Part shown: positions 33,701-45,346 of the stretch, piece after piece
How positions within the stretch are numbered: position 1 is the first letter of the stretch
Layout: every line of letters begins with the position of its first letter
Source: Linanthus parryae
Lineage: Eukaryota; Streptophyta; Magnoliopsida; Ericales; Polemoniaceae
DNA: 64,000 bases
Assembly: GCA_023055425.1 (NCBI GenBank)
Contig: JALGPY010000001.1
Span: 116,541,057 to 116,605,056 of the forward strand
Reading direction: 5' to 3'
Program-made: the position numbers and the translations under genes
The notes under the pieces: generated by a model
What the model was told of the DNA's origin: nothing
Database searches by the model: none
The model's input: the letters and a program-made list of their open reading frames with translations, nothing else

Positions 33701-36306
33701 GCAATTTACACAAAGTAACCCAGAGTTTTGGTAAATATACATTCATTACCCTCACTATTTGTTAATCTACAGAAGACACCCCTATTTTTGACGTACCGTA
33801 ACAGAAGATATGAAAATACTTATATGCCCTTTTGTACTTTATACAACATTTAATTTTCCACATGCATATGATGTACAAAGACATCTCTGCCCTATGTTTA
33901 GACTCTTCCGTGAGCGTGCTTGCCTGATGAGGAGTCTGGGTCAAATCCCACAAGACCAGTCGAAGAGGCGCCGTTGAGGGAGGAGATGGTTGCTGAATGA
34001 GCGCAACACAAGTGTGATTTGAGAGAAAAACAACCAAATTGAACAAGCAATCGTTTGTTTCTTGAGTGTACGACACCGAGCATCAACAGATCTTCCTCAA
34101 TTGCGACCGGTGGTTGGTGGTTGCTCCAAAACGAGCGCGGGTGGTTGAATCGTCGGGTTCTGGATCTATTGTGAGTATTTTAAGAACTTTCTCCATTCTA
34201 CATCCGCTTATAAAGTCAACTTTTTTCATAACGGGTTTTCAGTTAGTAATGGATTCTGTTTTTTATACTTGGGATGATATTTTTTTTGGGATGGAGCCAG
34301 GGTTCTGCCCAGGGTTATGAAATATTTGGTTGAAATACAATATATAGAACGAACTGATAACATCTCTTGTTTGTTTCTTTATTTCAGTAGTTAGTAATTT
34401 CGGAGTTCCTAAACGACACATGCAACCACTGATTCCCCTCCAAGAAATTGAGCTTTCAAATTCGCACTACATATTAGGGTAGCTTATAAGATCCCAACTC
34501 AAATGCTACAAAAATCATTAGACAATTTAAATAGGAAACAAAATAACATGCTGTCAAATATGGTTTGCCTCGTAGAAAAAGTTTCACAGGAATCGAAATT
34601 GACCGTGAAATGAGGTTAGCAAATCATCTTATTGAGTATGAATCATTTGTTAACTATTGAGAAATGAGAGTGGTGATGCCTAATTTACATTTATGTGAGT
34701 TAGAGTCTACCGTTGATATGGATCGAAGGTCCCATGTAAATGCACGATCTAAAAGAACCAGAACTCATGAAAATAATTTTACAATAATTTTACTAACACA
34801 TATTTTTCATTATGTACATAATGGATTGTAAAATAGGGTAGAGATTATGTAACATCTTACTGAGTATGAACTTTTTGCGAAGACTATAAATTCAGTACAG
34901 AGGTTTCACCCAAAAGATAATAATGAAGTATCACGTTTATACTTGGACATCTTTGATAATAAATGGTGAATCTCTGAGAATGGCTCTGAAGTACGATGTA
35001 TGTTACAAAAATATGTAAATCCTCTACCAGGTTGAAGGCTTGAAGCTTAATAATAAGAAATTAAAGTTTCCAAAATCACTCGGTGTTTGTTAGCTATTTC
35101 TAGTTAGTTTTACAATGATTTCTCAGAGTTTATATCTCAAACCTATACTATGAGAAATTAAAGATCACACATCATAAATTTTCGGGAAATAATGTATGTC
35201 GACGTGATGACCATAGCACTTATCCTACAAGGCTCTTTGGACACAGGTAGAAGCGGGACCCTAGATACTTTTTTGAGAAAGCCTACTGACGAAAAATGTT
35301 GCTGCTTTCATTTCCCAATTAGCAACAAACTATGCCAACTTAGCCCAAGTTCATGTAGCTGAAAGCACAAAGAGCTTTGAAGAGACTGAATTTCAGAAGG
35401 TGTAAAATAAGAAGTTTGCTCATCTTGACGAAGACTTTGATTCAATGTTGGAGTGGTGCGACGACTGCCCCCCGAGCTCATCCATCCCAACAATATCTTA
35501 GCTGATAAAGCACGAAGGAGCTCTTACTAACTCTGAAATTCTCACCATATGTCATTTTTGTTTTGGTTTGTTCTTGTAATATTATTTGGGGTCAAACCTA
35601 AGTGCTTGATTCTTAGTTACTGTATACCATTCCATCTTTGTTCATCTCGGTGGTTAATCCTTCAAGCATTCTCATAGAAAACGAGTGGCTCGTAAGAATT
35701 GCTTTCTGATGTATCCTCCGTTGCAGAGAGATGTTATGGATCTTTACTTGAAGGGCAAACTGCTCTAGACATGTCTTTTCTCAAATAAGAATATTATTAA
35801 ATTTTAAATGTTGGACTCTTCTCGATGCTCATTTGGTTTTACTCAATTTAAAATGTAAAGGGAAATAAAAAATTAATGAGCAATATTTTAATAAAATATC
35901 TATGTGTGTAAGAAAAGAGAGAATGATTAATGTGTGCAACAAAAGAGAGAAAGTGGAAAAAATACCTGCATAACGAAGACCTGAAAAATGAAGTGAGGTT
36001 TTTCCAAGAAATGGTGGTGCTTTTAGGCATACAAGGAGGGGTAATAGAGTCATACAGTTTTATGGTATTGATCGTAATAAATAAGCTTTCAAATTTTTAA
36101 AGGGACATTACACAACATTGGAGGGCATAATTGGCATGAAACAAACATACCCCACAACTTACTCACAGCCACTTAACGATTATTAACGGAAGGGTGCTAT
36201 GTGTAAATATATTGACACAAATTAAGGGTATCCCTTGTCGATTGACAAACAGTAGGGGTATATATTGTATATTTACTAAAACCCGAGGGTGGTAAGTGTA
36301 AATTAC
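33701..36306. mobile_element. Decayed 2.6-kb DNA transposon with long imperfect TIRs
   Basis: The left end GCAATTTACAC and the right end GTGTAAATTAC start inverted repeats of about 85 bp; both arms include the block TTTT-GTAAATATAC in reverse complement. ATTTGAT occurs near both ends (33688-33694 and 36307-36313), with 6 bp extra on the left. Long TIRs suggest a Mutator-like element. No transposase is recognisable inside. Confidence 0.5.
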
Positions 36307-36977
36307 ATTTGATGTTCAATTCAAGCTATAGCAACAAATTTGCCCCTCTTTTACACCCAGTCAAACTAGGGTTTCTGAAAAGTCGAACATGATAAAACTT
36401 GACTCCTGCTTAATATGTTGTTCTGAACAATTTCTAGAAGGGAATTTTGGTCAATTAGCTCATCTGACAAGCCAACTCAGTAAGTCAAAGTTATGACGAA
36501 ATCTTCTTAATTAGTCATAACTTGAGAAAATAAAATTGAGAATATGAAGATAAGTCTTGTAGATTGTATTCCCAAGTTTCCAGAACATATTTGAAATTTT
36601 GAAGATTTAAAATTACAAGGAGATAAGCTTGGTGAAGTTGGATAAAAATTCACTTTCCAACACTTATATATTTCTAGAGTGATTTCACTGTTTCAATGTG
36701 GCCATTTCGAGCTTGATTTGAAGTATTATCAACCAGCTTCTCGCAGAACAAAAATTTAATTAAATACTAAAGAAGTTATGATAGTTCAATTGTTTCCGCT
36801 TACATTTTATACTAAACACAATATGCAGTCAAATTCAGGCTCAATTTATTGGAAATCCATTTAAAAACTTAAGAAGACTCAGGAAACTTGAGTTGTAGTA
36901 TTCAACATCAGATTGTAGCGGGAGCAAGCGGATCACAATTTCAGGGAGTAGACAAGAAGTTACGAGTATTTGAACAA
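36307..36977. other. Non-genic spacer
   Basis: AT-rich, nothing recognised. It ends with the duplication TTTGAACAA (36969-36977) of the next element. Confidence 0.5.
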
Positions 36978-37319
36978 GAGAAGTGTTAGGGGTGCCGAAG
37001 CTATCTCCCGACCAACAACGGAATGAGCCACGTAATGCTTAGGTGGCAACACATTCAATGCAAAATTAGTGGGTCTAACTTTACGTAAATTTCAAGAGTG
37101 CTCTATTGAATTTATTAACTATTCCTTTTCTGCACATGCAACCAAAGAAACTAAAAGACAAAATTACCCCTTAATAGAGAGTCCCAAGAGAGAGTTGATA
37201 AGAAAAAGCATCTGTAACCATTTTTTTTCTCAATAACGAATTATCGGAAATTATGCCATAGTTGGTAAGTATTTATGAATTTTTTGTTTAATATAGTCCG
37301 TACGTATAAATAAAAAAAA

Positions 37320-37676
37320 GAACTTTCGACAGAAAACCCACTCGCAATTTCGTCTCGCTGACACTTAGCTACATGCAGTATTAGTTTTACCACATATCGT
37401 CTCTGCAGTTTGTAAAATTGCGACACTTGAGTCCGATTGATTAACACCGTTAATTGGTTCACAAATTCCGTTAACTAAGTGAGGGCAATATAGTATTTTC
37501 CACTTTAAATAGGGAAATATTGTCTTTTATCATGGTTTTGTTTTTTTGTTTTTGTTTTTTGATTTACTTCATCTTTGTTCTTCCCTCCCCGATCTCCTTC
37601 ATGTCTCTGCAACTTTTCCTTTTCTTCTTCTTCCCCTCTTCTTTACTCAGCTGCGTCTAACACAACAGAGCAACTA

Positions 37677-37742
<66 letters not shown>

Positions 37743-38547
37743 TGTGTGTGTGTGTTCTTGCCACCGAGACTTTCCTCTGTTCTCGCCACAAAACACAGCA
37801 GTCGACCGCCAAAATTCGACGACCCGGACAGTTTCCGGCGTTTTGAGGGTTGTTCTTGTGCTTCCCTGGCTCGCCTCGACCTCATGATAAACATGAGAGT
37901 GAAAAATTTGAATGAATTTCATCGGTGATGAAGTAATTCGACAAAAAATGAACTAGGTTTCAAACAAAACTTACCCGATTCTGAGCTATACAGTTTTTGG
38001 TTCCTCAAATTGATTGAGGGGTTCTTCTCTGCAGGTGTTAGTGAATATTTGGTTGCAGCGGTTTTGGAGGATAAGAAGAATTGAGGGAGTTTGCGTTTTG
38101 CGTGGGTATTGGTGGTATTTTTTGGTTCGCTGGCGGAGGCAGAGGTAGAGGGGCGGTGGCTGTTGTTTTGTTTGGTGTGGATGTGGATGTGGATGTGGTT
38201 GTATTGGTGGAATTGGTGGTGGTCGTTGCGGTGGCGAGGATGGTATAGTGTCTGTGGCAATGGTGGTGTGGTGTTTGTGGCGGTGTCACGGTGTGGGCTG
38301 GTGGTGGTGGAGGGTGGAGTTGGGCAGAGAAGATGAAGAACAGGAATAAGAAAAAAAGAAAAAGAGGAAAAGATAATTTTGACCTCACTTAAAATGAAGT
38401 TAACACAGTTAATTAACGTCCGTTATAAAATTAGACCTAAGTGTCGCAATTCTACAAACTGCAAAGACGATAAGTGGTAAAATCAATACTGCATGTAGCT
38501 AAGTGTCGGCGAGACGAAACTGCGAGGGGGTTTTCTGCCAAAAGTTC
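37320..38547. mobile_element. Nested long-TIR MULE carrying a GC-richer, CT-repeat interior
   Basis: Its duplication is TAAAAAAAA (37311-37319 and 38548-38556). TIRs of about 160 bp start GAACTTT(C/T)G and share CTTAGCTACATGCAGTATT; the two copies differ at roughly one base in ten. The interior (about 37500-38360) has a 60-bp CT run, a short GT run and GC-rich GGTGG/GTGGTG sequence unlike the AT-rich surroundings. That would fit captured gene-leader DNA (Pack-MULE type), but no parent gene is identified. Confidence 0.88.
37679..37755. repeat. (TC)30 plus (GT)n microsatellite
   Basis: TC repeat 37679-37738, then GT repeat about 37741-37755. The Ser-Leu and Glu-Arg frames across it are artefacts. 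Confidence 0.95.
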
Positions 38548-39472
38548 TAAAAAAAAATTCAGATTTTGATTAAAAAAATGTTGTTTTTTTAAACACATTT
38601 GCCAAGCCTGTTTTTTTGTCTGTTTAAAAACAAAAACATACTGAAAAACAGTTGTTTAAAAAAAATAAATGTGGCGTTTTTTTTTGTTTTTTTCATACTA
38701 TTAGTGTTTAAAGACATTTTAACTATGATTTAATGAAATATCAAATATATGTTCGGTATTGTACGTAAGAATGATATTCAAGCAAATTAACTTTGAAACT
38801 TAGTGAAGTTGCCAAATGTATTTTTGTTTTTAAACACTGTTTTTAAACGATACCAAACAGTTTTTTGATTCTGTTTTTAAAAGTGCTTTTTCAGCACGTT
38901 TATTTTTCACTGTTTTTATTGTTTTTAAACGGATACAAACAAACTCTATGATAACTCGTACTTATTAGGGGTAATTAAAATTGGGACAATAATCAAAAAC
39001 TGACTTAAAATCACACCCCCCCTATCATCAGATATAGAAAAGATTTAGGGTTAATATTGGTTTCTATACCAAAATTGCTGAAATTACAAATTCTTTTGGG
39101 GATTAACCTAAAATGTAAATGTAGAGGGAAAAGAACAAATAGTTGACGAAATGACATTAAATGTATGGCGTCCGTATAGTATGAAAAACAAAAGTCCAAC
39201 TCTTTTTGGACTAACGTTTCTTTGTTTAGGGATAACATGGTCTTTTATCCTATTAGAACTTGTTGGAGAAACAAAAGTAATTAATGATAAAGTATTAAAA
39301 CATATTTAAAATTAGCCCACTAACACTCCTATGTTTGAATATTATAATCGCATGTGTGTTGCCACCTAAGCATTAGGTGGCTCATTCGGCTGCTGGTCGG
39401 GAGATGGCTTCGGCACTCCAAGCATTTCTCTTTGAACAAAGCTACTTAGTAGGCATAGTTGACACTTTCTTA

Positions 39473-40371
39473 GGGCATGGTCACCCGTTGAGGCACCAGG
39501 GCAGGAGGCAAGGGGCTCTGGGGCTCTAGGTCAAGACACTGTTCACTACTTTTTGAAGTCTTTTTCCACCCGTCTGGGGCAGGGGGAGAGGCAAGACACT
39601 ATTAATTATTAAAAAAAAGTAAAATCTGCATTGTGTATTTTAATAATATTTCAATTATTGATTTTAATAGTATTTCTCACCCAAAATATTTTCTAAATAG
39701 CTTTTTCAACACAGTTTTTTTAAAACAGTTTCTCTTTAAAGTTATTCCAAAACAGTTTTTTAAGTTATTTCTCACCCAAAATAATATTTCAGTTATTGAT
39801 TTTTAACTATTTTCTAAATAGCTTTTTCAAAACTGTTTTGTTTACAAAACTGGTATTTGAAAACTGTTTTGTGAAAACAGTTTTTCAAAACCAAAACAGT
39901 TTTTTTTTTCTAATACTTTTTCCAACAGTTTTAAAAAAACAGTTTTCAAAAATAGTTTTTAACTAGTTTATTTCGAAATTGTTAAAACAAACTGTTTTTT
40001 CAGAACAGTTTTTTTTTTAATTTATTTTTTCAAAACAGTTTTCTAATGTTTTGTTTTTGCTTTGTTTTTCTGCAACATAAAACACTTTTCTAGTTGAAAC
40101 ATCATTTTTTTTATTTACATGTAATTAGTATTCGTTTTCGTTTTTTGAAGTATGCAAAACTAGTGTTTGAGGGTAAAAATTGGGTGGAATGTCTATGTGG
40201 CATTAGGGCAAGAAGGCAAGGCAAGAGGCTAGAATTGCCCAACCTCTTTCCTTGGGGCAACTCTAGCCTTGGCTAGAAAGTGTGGGTGGAGAGGTGAATA
40301 ATGGAAAAAAATGGTTGGAGAGGGCTAGGGTGAGGTGGTGCCAAGGCTAGAACCCCTTGGTGGACATGCCC
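39473..40371. mobile_element. PIF/Harbinger-like non-autonomous element
   Basis: The ends read GGGCATGGTCACC and, inverted, GGGCATGTCCACC. The trinucleotide TTA is duplicated (39470-39472 and 40372-40374), as expected for PIF/Harbinger/Tourist insertions. The middle (39690-40060) is a run of variants of AAAACAGTTTT. No transposase. Confidence 0.5.
39690..40062. repeat. Low-complexity array of AAACAGTTTT-type near-palindromes
   Basis: AACAGTTTT or AAAACTGTTTT occurs more than a dozen times at irregular spacing. It is neither a clean tandem nor a simple microsatellite. Confidence 0.7.
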
Positions 40372-40522
40372 TTAGAGACTTGGAGCTGTACTTGCAGCAC
40401 AATTTCCCAAAGATTGAGAGAGTGCTTTGGATCAATTAAAGTTGGGATTCGAAGACCACACAACCAGCTCCTCCACCTAGGGAAAACAGGGCCCAATTGA
40501 CTAGAGATGAACAAGAAGCATA

Positions 40523-40779
40523 CCACTCTGTCCCAGCTCTTTCTTTCCAATTTAACTTTTGTCACTATTCACATGGTCACTTTAATACGGTGATTTGAAT
40601 AGCAAATCGATGTAATTTTTTGATAATTTTTTCATGGGGTTATAGAATAAAAGGTGCTCTATAATATGGTGAAAAAATTATAAAAAAGTCGTATTATTTT
40701 GCTATCCTAATCACCCGTCAAAATGACCCAGATACGAGTCAAAAAAGTCAGATGGGAAGAAAGAGCTGGGACGGACTGG
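40523..40779. mobile_element. Stowaway-like MITE
   Basis: TA duplications flank it (40521-40522, 40780-40781). The inverted ends share GTCCCAGCTCTTTCTT and the CTCTGTCCC / AGTCCGTCCC start typical of Stowaway/Mariner MITEs. 257 bp, noncoding. A second member starts at 49085. Confidence 0.75.
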
Positions 40780-40781
40780 TA

Positions 40782-41233
40782 GGTGCTAAGCTGAGTCTAA
40801 AGTTTGACGAATTTCACTGGTCTAGCACAAGGCAGCATGAGATACGTTTGCATCTACTTTCAACACCAAATTCAGGATGCATAGAAGATCAATTGGTACT
40901 TGAAATCTACTCGAACGTTGTAGTACGCAGTGCCGTGAAGACACAGAATCAAGAAACAAGGAAATCCATGGATTAACGAGGGAGATACAGGCCCATTAAT
41001 AGGCCTGTAAAACCCGCCGGAAAAGTTATGACCAATTAATCAAAACATGATAAAATCTTGAATCTGGGTGTGTTTGAACATTCAGTACCGTTCAATGAAG
41101 TTACAGGGAGCACAAAGGACCAATTATCAACGAAAAATATCAAGGAATGAATTTTTTTTTACCGTTTCCGAAGGCTATGGAGGAACGCCGGCGAAACATG
41201 GCCCACCAGCCTCTCCAGCCACCATCCGCATCG
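40782..41233. other. Non-genic spacer
   Basis: Nothing recognised apart from a T-run near 41153. Confidence 0.4.
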
Positions 41234-41901
41234 TCTAATTTTTTAACACAACCAAATTGAGACACGTCATCAACTTGATGATAGTCCCTGCTACACCTCA
41301 ATCTTTCTCTCATCCATATCTCTGCGACTCCTCTGCAAATCTCTTTCCCTCTCCTCTCAAAATCTCATTCTCACCTCTTCCATGGCGAATTAATCTCTAT
41401 CACAGTTTATTATCTCCATGTCCAAAACCAATTCCAGATAATTGTCTATCGAATCATACAATTCTTCAATCGAAGTTTGGATAACTTGGATGTGTTTTCA
41501 AAACACATCAATTAGATCTCGCCATTACCATAAAGTAGCAGTGTTCTCTACTCTAAAGATTCCGGCGAGCCGTCGTTATAATTCAAGTCGATGAAATTCA
41601 TCAATGCCAAGTGCAAGAGAAACAGAGTTGCAACACATGTTGGGTCTGTTCCGACGAGCAGTCAGACCGATTATACATCGTCTTATCTCCATTTCCAAAA
41701 CTAATTGATTATGATTTTGTTGGGTATGATTTTGGGATATTATTAACAAAAATTGTGAATCGTGTCAGGACGAGAGGAAAGAGAAACAGAGTTGCAGAGG
41801 GGATATGGGGAAACTGCAAGGTGAGGGTGAATTCTTAGGTGCGGAAAATGTGATGAACAAAGAAATGATGTGTCTCAATCTTGTTGTGTTAAAAAATTTG
41901 A
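41234..41901. mobile_element. 668-bp TIR element, class uncertain
   Basis: The left end TCTAATTTTTTAACACAACC pairs with the right end, whose reverse complement is TCAAATTTTTTAACACAACA. The similarity continues through ATTGAGACAC(G/A)TCA for about 36 bp. No matching target duplication is visible. No coding. Confidence 0.5.
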
Positions 41902-42889
41902 CGGTTTGGATTCCCCAGCTGGAGATGCAGGTGACTGGAGAGGATCCAAATCCGCCAGTGAAGGTGGGGGTCTCACGGTAGTTGTTCATGGAGGGAGACA
42001 ATAATTTTTGAATGCTCTTCTATTTTCTTCTCCAAACTGATTTTGGGACCAAATTATATACAGTTTATATAGAAAGAAGGTTGTGTTAGGAGAATGACAC
42101 CACACTGGGTTAGGTGGCAATATTTTAAATCTTGTAAGCATGAAGTTTCCATATTAGGGGGTCCTAGTGCAATTTCTAGTAAGTTTGGGGTCATTTTAGG
42201 ATTTACTTACTTTATTGTAAAATTACAAACTAACCCTAGGTTCTATAGTAATTACTTTTTCATTTCCACTTTTCCTGGCATTCTCCATTTTTGCCGAGAG
42301 TTCAGCTGGTACTGAGTTTATGGAATTTGCTCAAAGGCCCCCAAAGTTTATGTTAATTTCATTTTCACCCTCCCCCTATCCAATGTATTACATTTCATCT
42401 TCTCCTAATCTAGAGTTACTATCTACTTCATACCCAACTGAGGATCACGGAAATTTCAATTACACATTTATCCTGCAAGTGCTAATTACATTTTTAACCC
42501 CTATAATATTTTTGGGTGTGTTACAATAAAAGGTTTTTCTAAGGACGTGTCTTTGTTCCGCTTGTTTGTCTATCCTGATTATACAATGTGTTTCGTCACC
42601 CGATGTTGAAGATATCTTCTTGAGATCTACAGTTTTGCGAGGCTGGCATGTGACAACCCCGGAATCTTGGTTCAGGGTTAAAGAGACAATCGATAACCAA
42701 AAGTAGAAATATATTTACTAAGATTACAATTTATCTAATAAATACAACAATCTTTGAGATGATAAGTTTACAAAAGTAATGTGTTTGAAATAAGCTATGT
42801 GATCTAATCTTATGCTCAGCATCCTCCTCTCGTTCCACGTTCCCATCCCGACTTTCACTAACGTATGGTGGTTTTTGAAATAACAAACA
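41902..42889. other. Non-genic stretch
   Basis: No gene or structured repeat recognised. It leads into the target site CAAACACC at 42890-42897. Confidence 0.4.
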
Positions 42890-42897
42890 CAAACACC

Positions 42898-45305
42898 TTT
42901 TTGTTTTTGCAATCTAGCTGCTTCTCCCCTCGCAGAGGCCTAAGGCAAGGAGATCCATTATCCCCCTTTCTATTTGCTCTTTGTGCTGAGGTGCTGTCTA
43001 GTTATCTTCAAGTGGCAGAATCAGATAACTTAATTCAAGGAATTCCCTTTTCCAGAAATGAAACAACTCATCTTCAATTTGCTGATGACACCCTACTGTT
43101 TTTCCAAGTTCAGCCTTATACTAGTAGTAACATTAAATGCATTCTTGATGCCTTTGCTACTCAATCGGGACAATCTATCAATTTAGATAAATCATCTTTG
43201 GTGTTTAGTCCAAATTGTACTAATTCTGACAAAATGCAATTCTCTGACAACTTAGGATTAAGTCCCCATGATTCAATTGGAAAATACTTAAGAATTCATC
43301 TAGATAAGAAAGGCTCTAACAAAGACCTTATAAAGCACACTATTACTAAAATTTCTGAGAAATGTGCTGGTTGGCAAGGTCTCCTCCTTAACTCTTTTGG
43401 AAGAGCAACATTAATTAAAGCTGTCCTTAGCAGTTATTTAGTCTATCCTATGTCTGTGTGCCTCTTTCCTAAGAAAGATTATGATGTCATTAAATCTACT
43501 CTCTCGAACTTCTTCTGGGCTGGCAATTCCCACAAACGATGTATTCATTGGCTCTCTTGGGATTTTCTGTGCAACAAAAATAAAAATGGGGGATTGGGGT
43601 TCAAAAACTTACACTGTTTTAACAATGCTCTTATTGCTAAAAACTGTTGGATACTTGTCAAAGATCCAACCAGTTTCTTCAGCTCTTATTTTATTTCCAA
43701 ATACTGTAAAAGACAAAACTTCCTTTCTATCAAGCCTACCTCTGTAGCCTCTTGTGCTTGGAAGAATATTTGTAAGGGTAGAAGTGCTCTCAAGCTTGGA
43801 TTGCAATGCAAAATTGCCAATGGGCATTCAATTATGGTGAGAAATGATGATTGGGTTCAAGATGTCCCTGGTGAATCAATTGGTGATTGCTTAAGACAAA
43901 CTGACCCAAGAAACAGGATCATGAAAGTGGCCCAGTTACTATCTGCGAATGGAAGTGATTGGAATGTTAACCTCTTAACAGTCTATTTACTGCTTGGCTC
44001 TGTCATAAAATAATTCAGACCCCCATTGGATTTAATGAGAACCAGGACACCCCCTTTTGGAAAGCCACCTCCAATGGAATTTTCTCAGTAAAATCAGCTT
44101 ATTCTCTTCAAAATGACAATAATTCTTCTCCTATTTCTTCTTCCAAACGTATTCAGTTTAATCAAATGTCCTATGTGCTAAACTGGAAAAGATCGTGGAC
44201 CTCAGGATTACCTGCCAATATTGTGCATCTTTTCTGGAGAATCTGTACTAAGTCTTTACCTTGTTTAGATAATGTTCATTCTAGAATTCATTCTGTTAAT
44301 CCCTTCTGTACCCTTTGTCACACTCTTCCTGAAACTCCTGAACACATTTTTATTCATTGCTCAGTGGCTCAACAGCTTTGGGAGAGAGCTCCTCTTTCTA
44401 TTTCTTATAAGCCTAGTCTTAATGTTGTTAATCTTCAGCAATGGATTGATCATTGGATTAGAAAAAAGAAGGATCGTTGCTCCATTCAGAACTGGCACTG
44501 GATCCCAGCAATCTATTGGATTCTTTGGATTACCAGAAACAAAAGATTGTTTGAGCAACAAGCTCCTTCACCTGATCATGTTTACCATCAAGCTGAAGTC
44601 TTTGCTAAATTCATTTCAGTATACTAATTTTTATAGTTTATGTTCAGCTACTAATCAATGGGTTGAAGTTGAATTTAAGAAAGGAAATATCTCTTGGAGG
44701 CCCGGACAGATTCAATTTGTTCCTCAGTTTGCTCCTCATGTCTCCCATCTTGCTCCTCAAGCTTTGGTGGAAGTGTCTGATGCTTTTCCTCTTGCTGTGC
44801 TGCCACCTGCTAATCTTGCTTATGCAAAGTCTGCTTCAGATGTTGTGGATAACCCGACTTTTTCTTCTTCCTCAGCTCATGCATCGTCTTGTGATCATGC
44901 TTTGGCCTCAGTGGGGGATGGTGGAGATGCTGGGCTTGCCCAAGGTGCTGCTGCTGTTGAAGTTGGTGCTGGTGAAGGACTCCCTCCAATTCCAGATGAT
45001 GAGCTTATGTCTGCTGTGATCCCATTCATTGATGCATAGTTTGTTTTATGGGTTTGTATGGGTTTGTAATGATCTTCCTTGTTGGTTTTCTCTTGTAATC
45101 TTTTGTTGCCCTAGACTGGTTTGAGTTTCTTTTGGATTTGGTTCTAGCATTTGGTGGTTCTGGGTGCTGGGTTTTCTCGTTTTAGGGTTCGTTTCTAGTT
45201 GTATCTTGTCTTTGTTGCGTTTATGTTTCGTAGATGTATTTTGATGCTCCTTTGCACTGCTATGTATCAATCTCGTTTATCTATCAATTAAGTTCTTTTG
45301 GTACC

Positions 45306-45336
<31 letters not shown>

Positions 45337-45338
45337 CG
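42898..45338 (+). mobile_element. 5'-truncated L1-type LINE with poly(A) tail
   Basis: The element enters in the middle of RT, keeps the 3' half of ORF2 and ends with a 30-base A run (45307-45336). CAAACACC occurs just before it (42890-42897) and just after (45339-45346), a plausible though short target duplication. 5' truncation with an A tail is the normal outcome of target-primed reverse transcription. Confidence 0.85.
42910..45039 (+). pseudogene. LINE ORF2, C-terminal half (RT to Cys-rich end)
   Basis: RT motifs RRGLRQGDPLSPFLF and LQFADDTLLFF are near the start, so the endonuclease and RT fingers are missing. Then come the YLRIHL-type thumb region, WLSWDFLCNKNKNGGLGF and, from about 44166, the zf-RVT region (FWRICTKSLPCLDNVHSR; CTLCHTLPETPEHIFIHC). 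A frameshift near 43990 separates the frame ending at 44013 from the 44166-44627 frame. Another shift leads to a Pro/Ala-rich tail ending at 45039. Not functional. Confidence 0.88.
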
Positions 45339-45346
45339 CAAACACC

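Larger units (their letters stand above)
36978..39430. mobile_element. MULE (Mutator-like), non-autonomous, with a second MULE nested in it
   Basis: TTTGAACAA, a perfect 9-bp duplication, flanks it (36969-36977 and 39431-39439). The TIRs begin GAGAAGTGTTAGGGGTGCCG on the left and GAGAAATGCTTGGAGTGCCG on the right (reverse complement). They stay alignable for about 80 bp, through TGCTTAGGTGGCAACACA. No transposase is present. After removing the nested element the interior is about 1.2 kb of AT-rich DNA. Confidence 0.9.

Noticed and set aside
37546..37928. Ser-Leu and Glu-Arg repeat frames
   Set aside because: Translations of a TC microsatellite inside a MULE.
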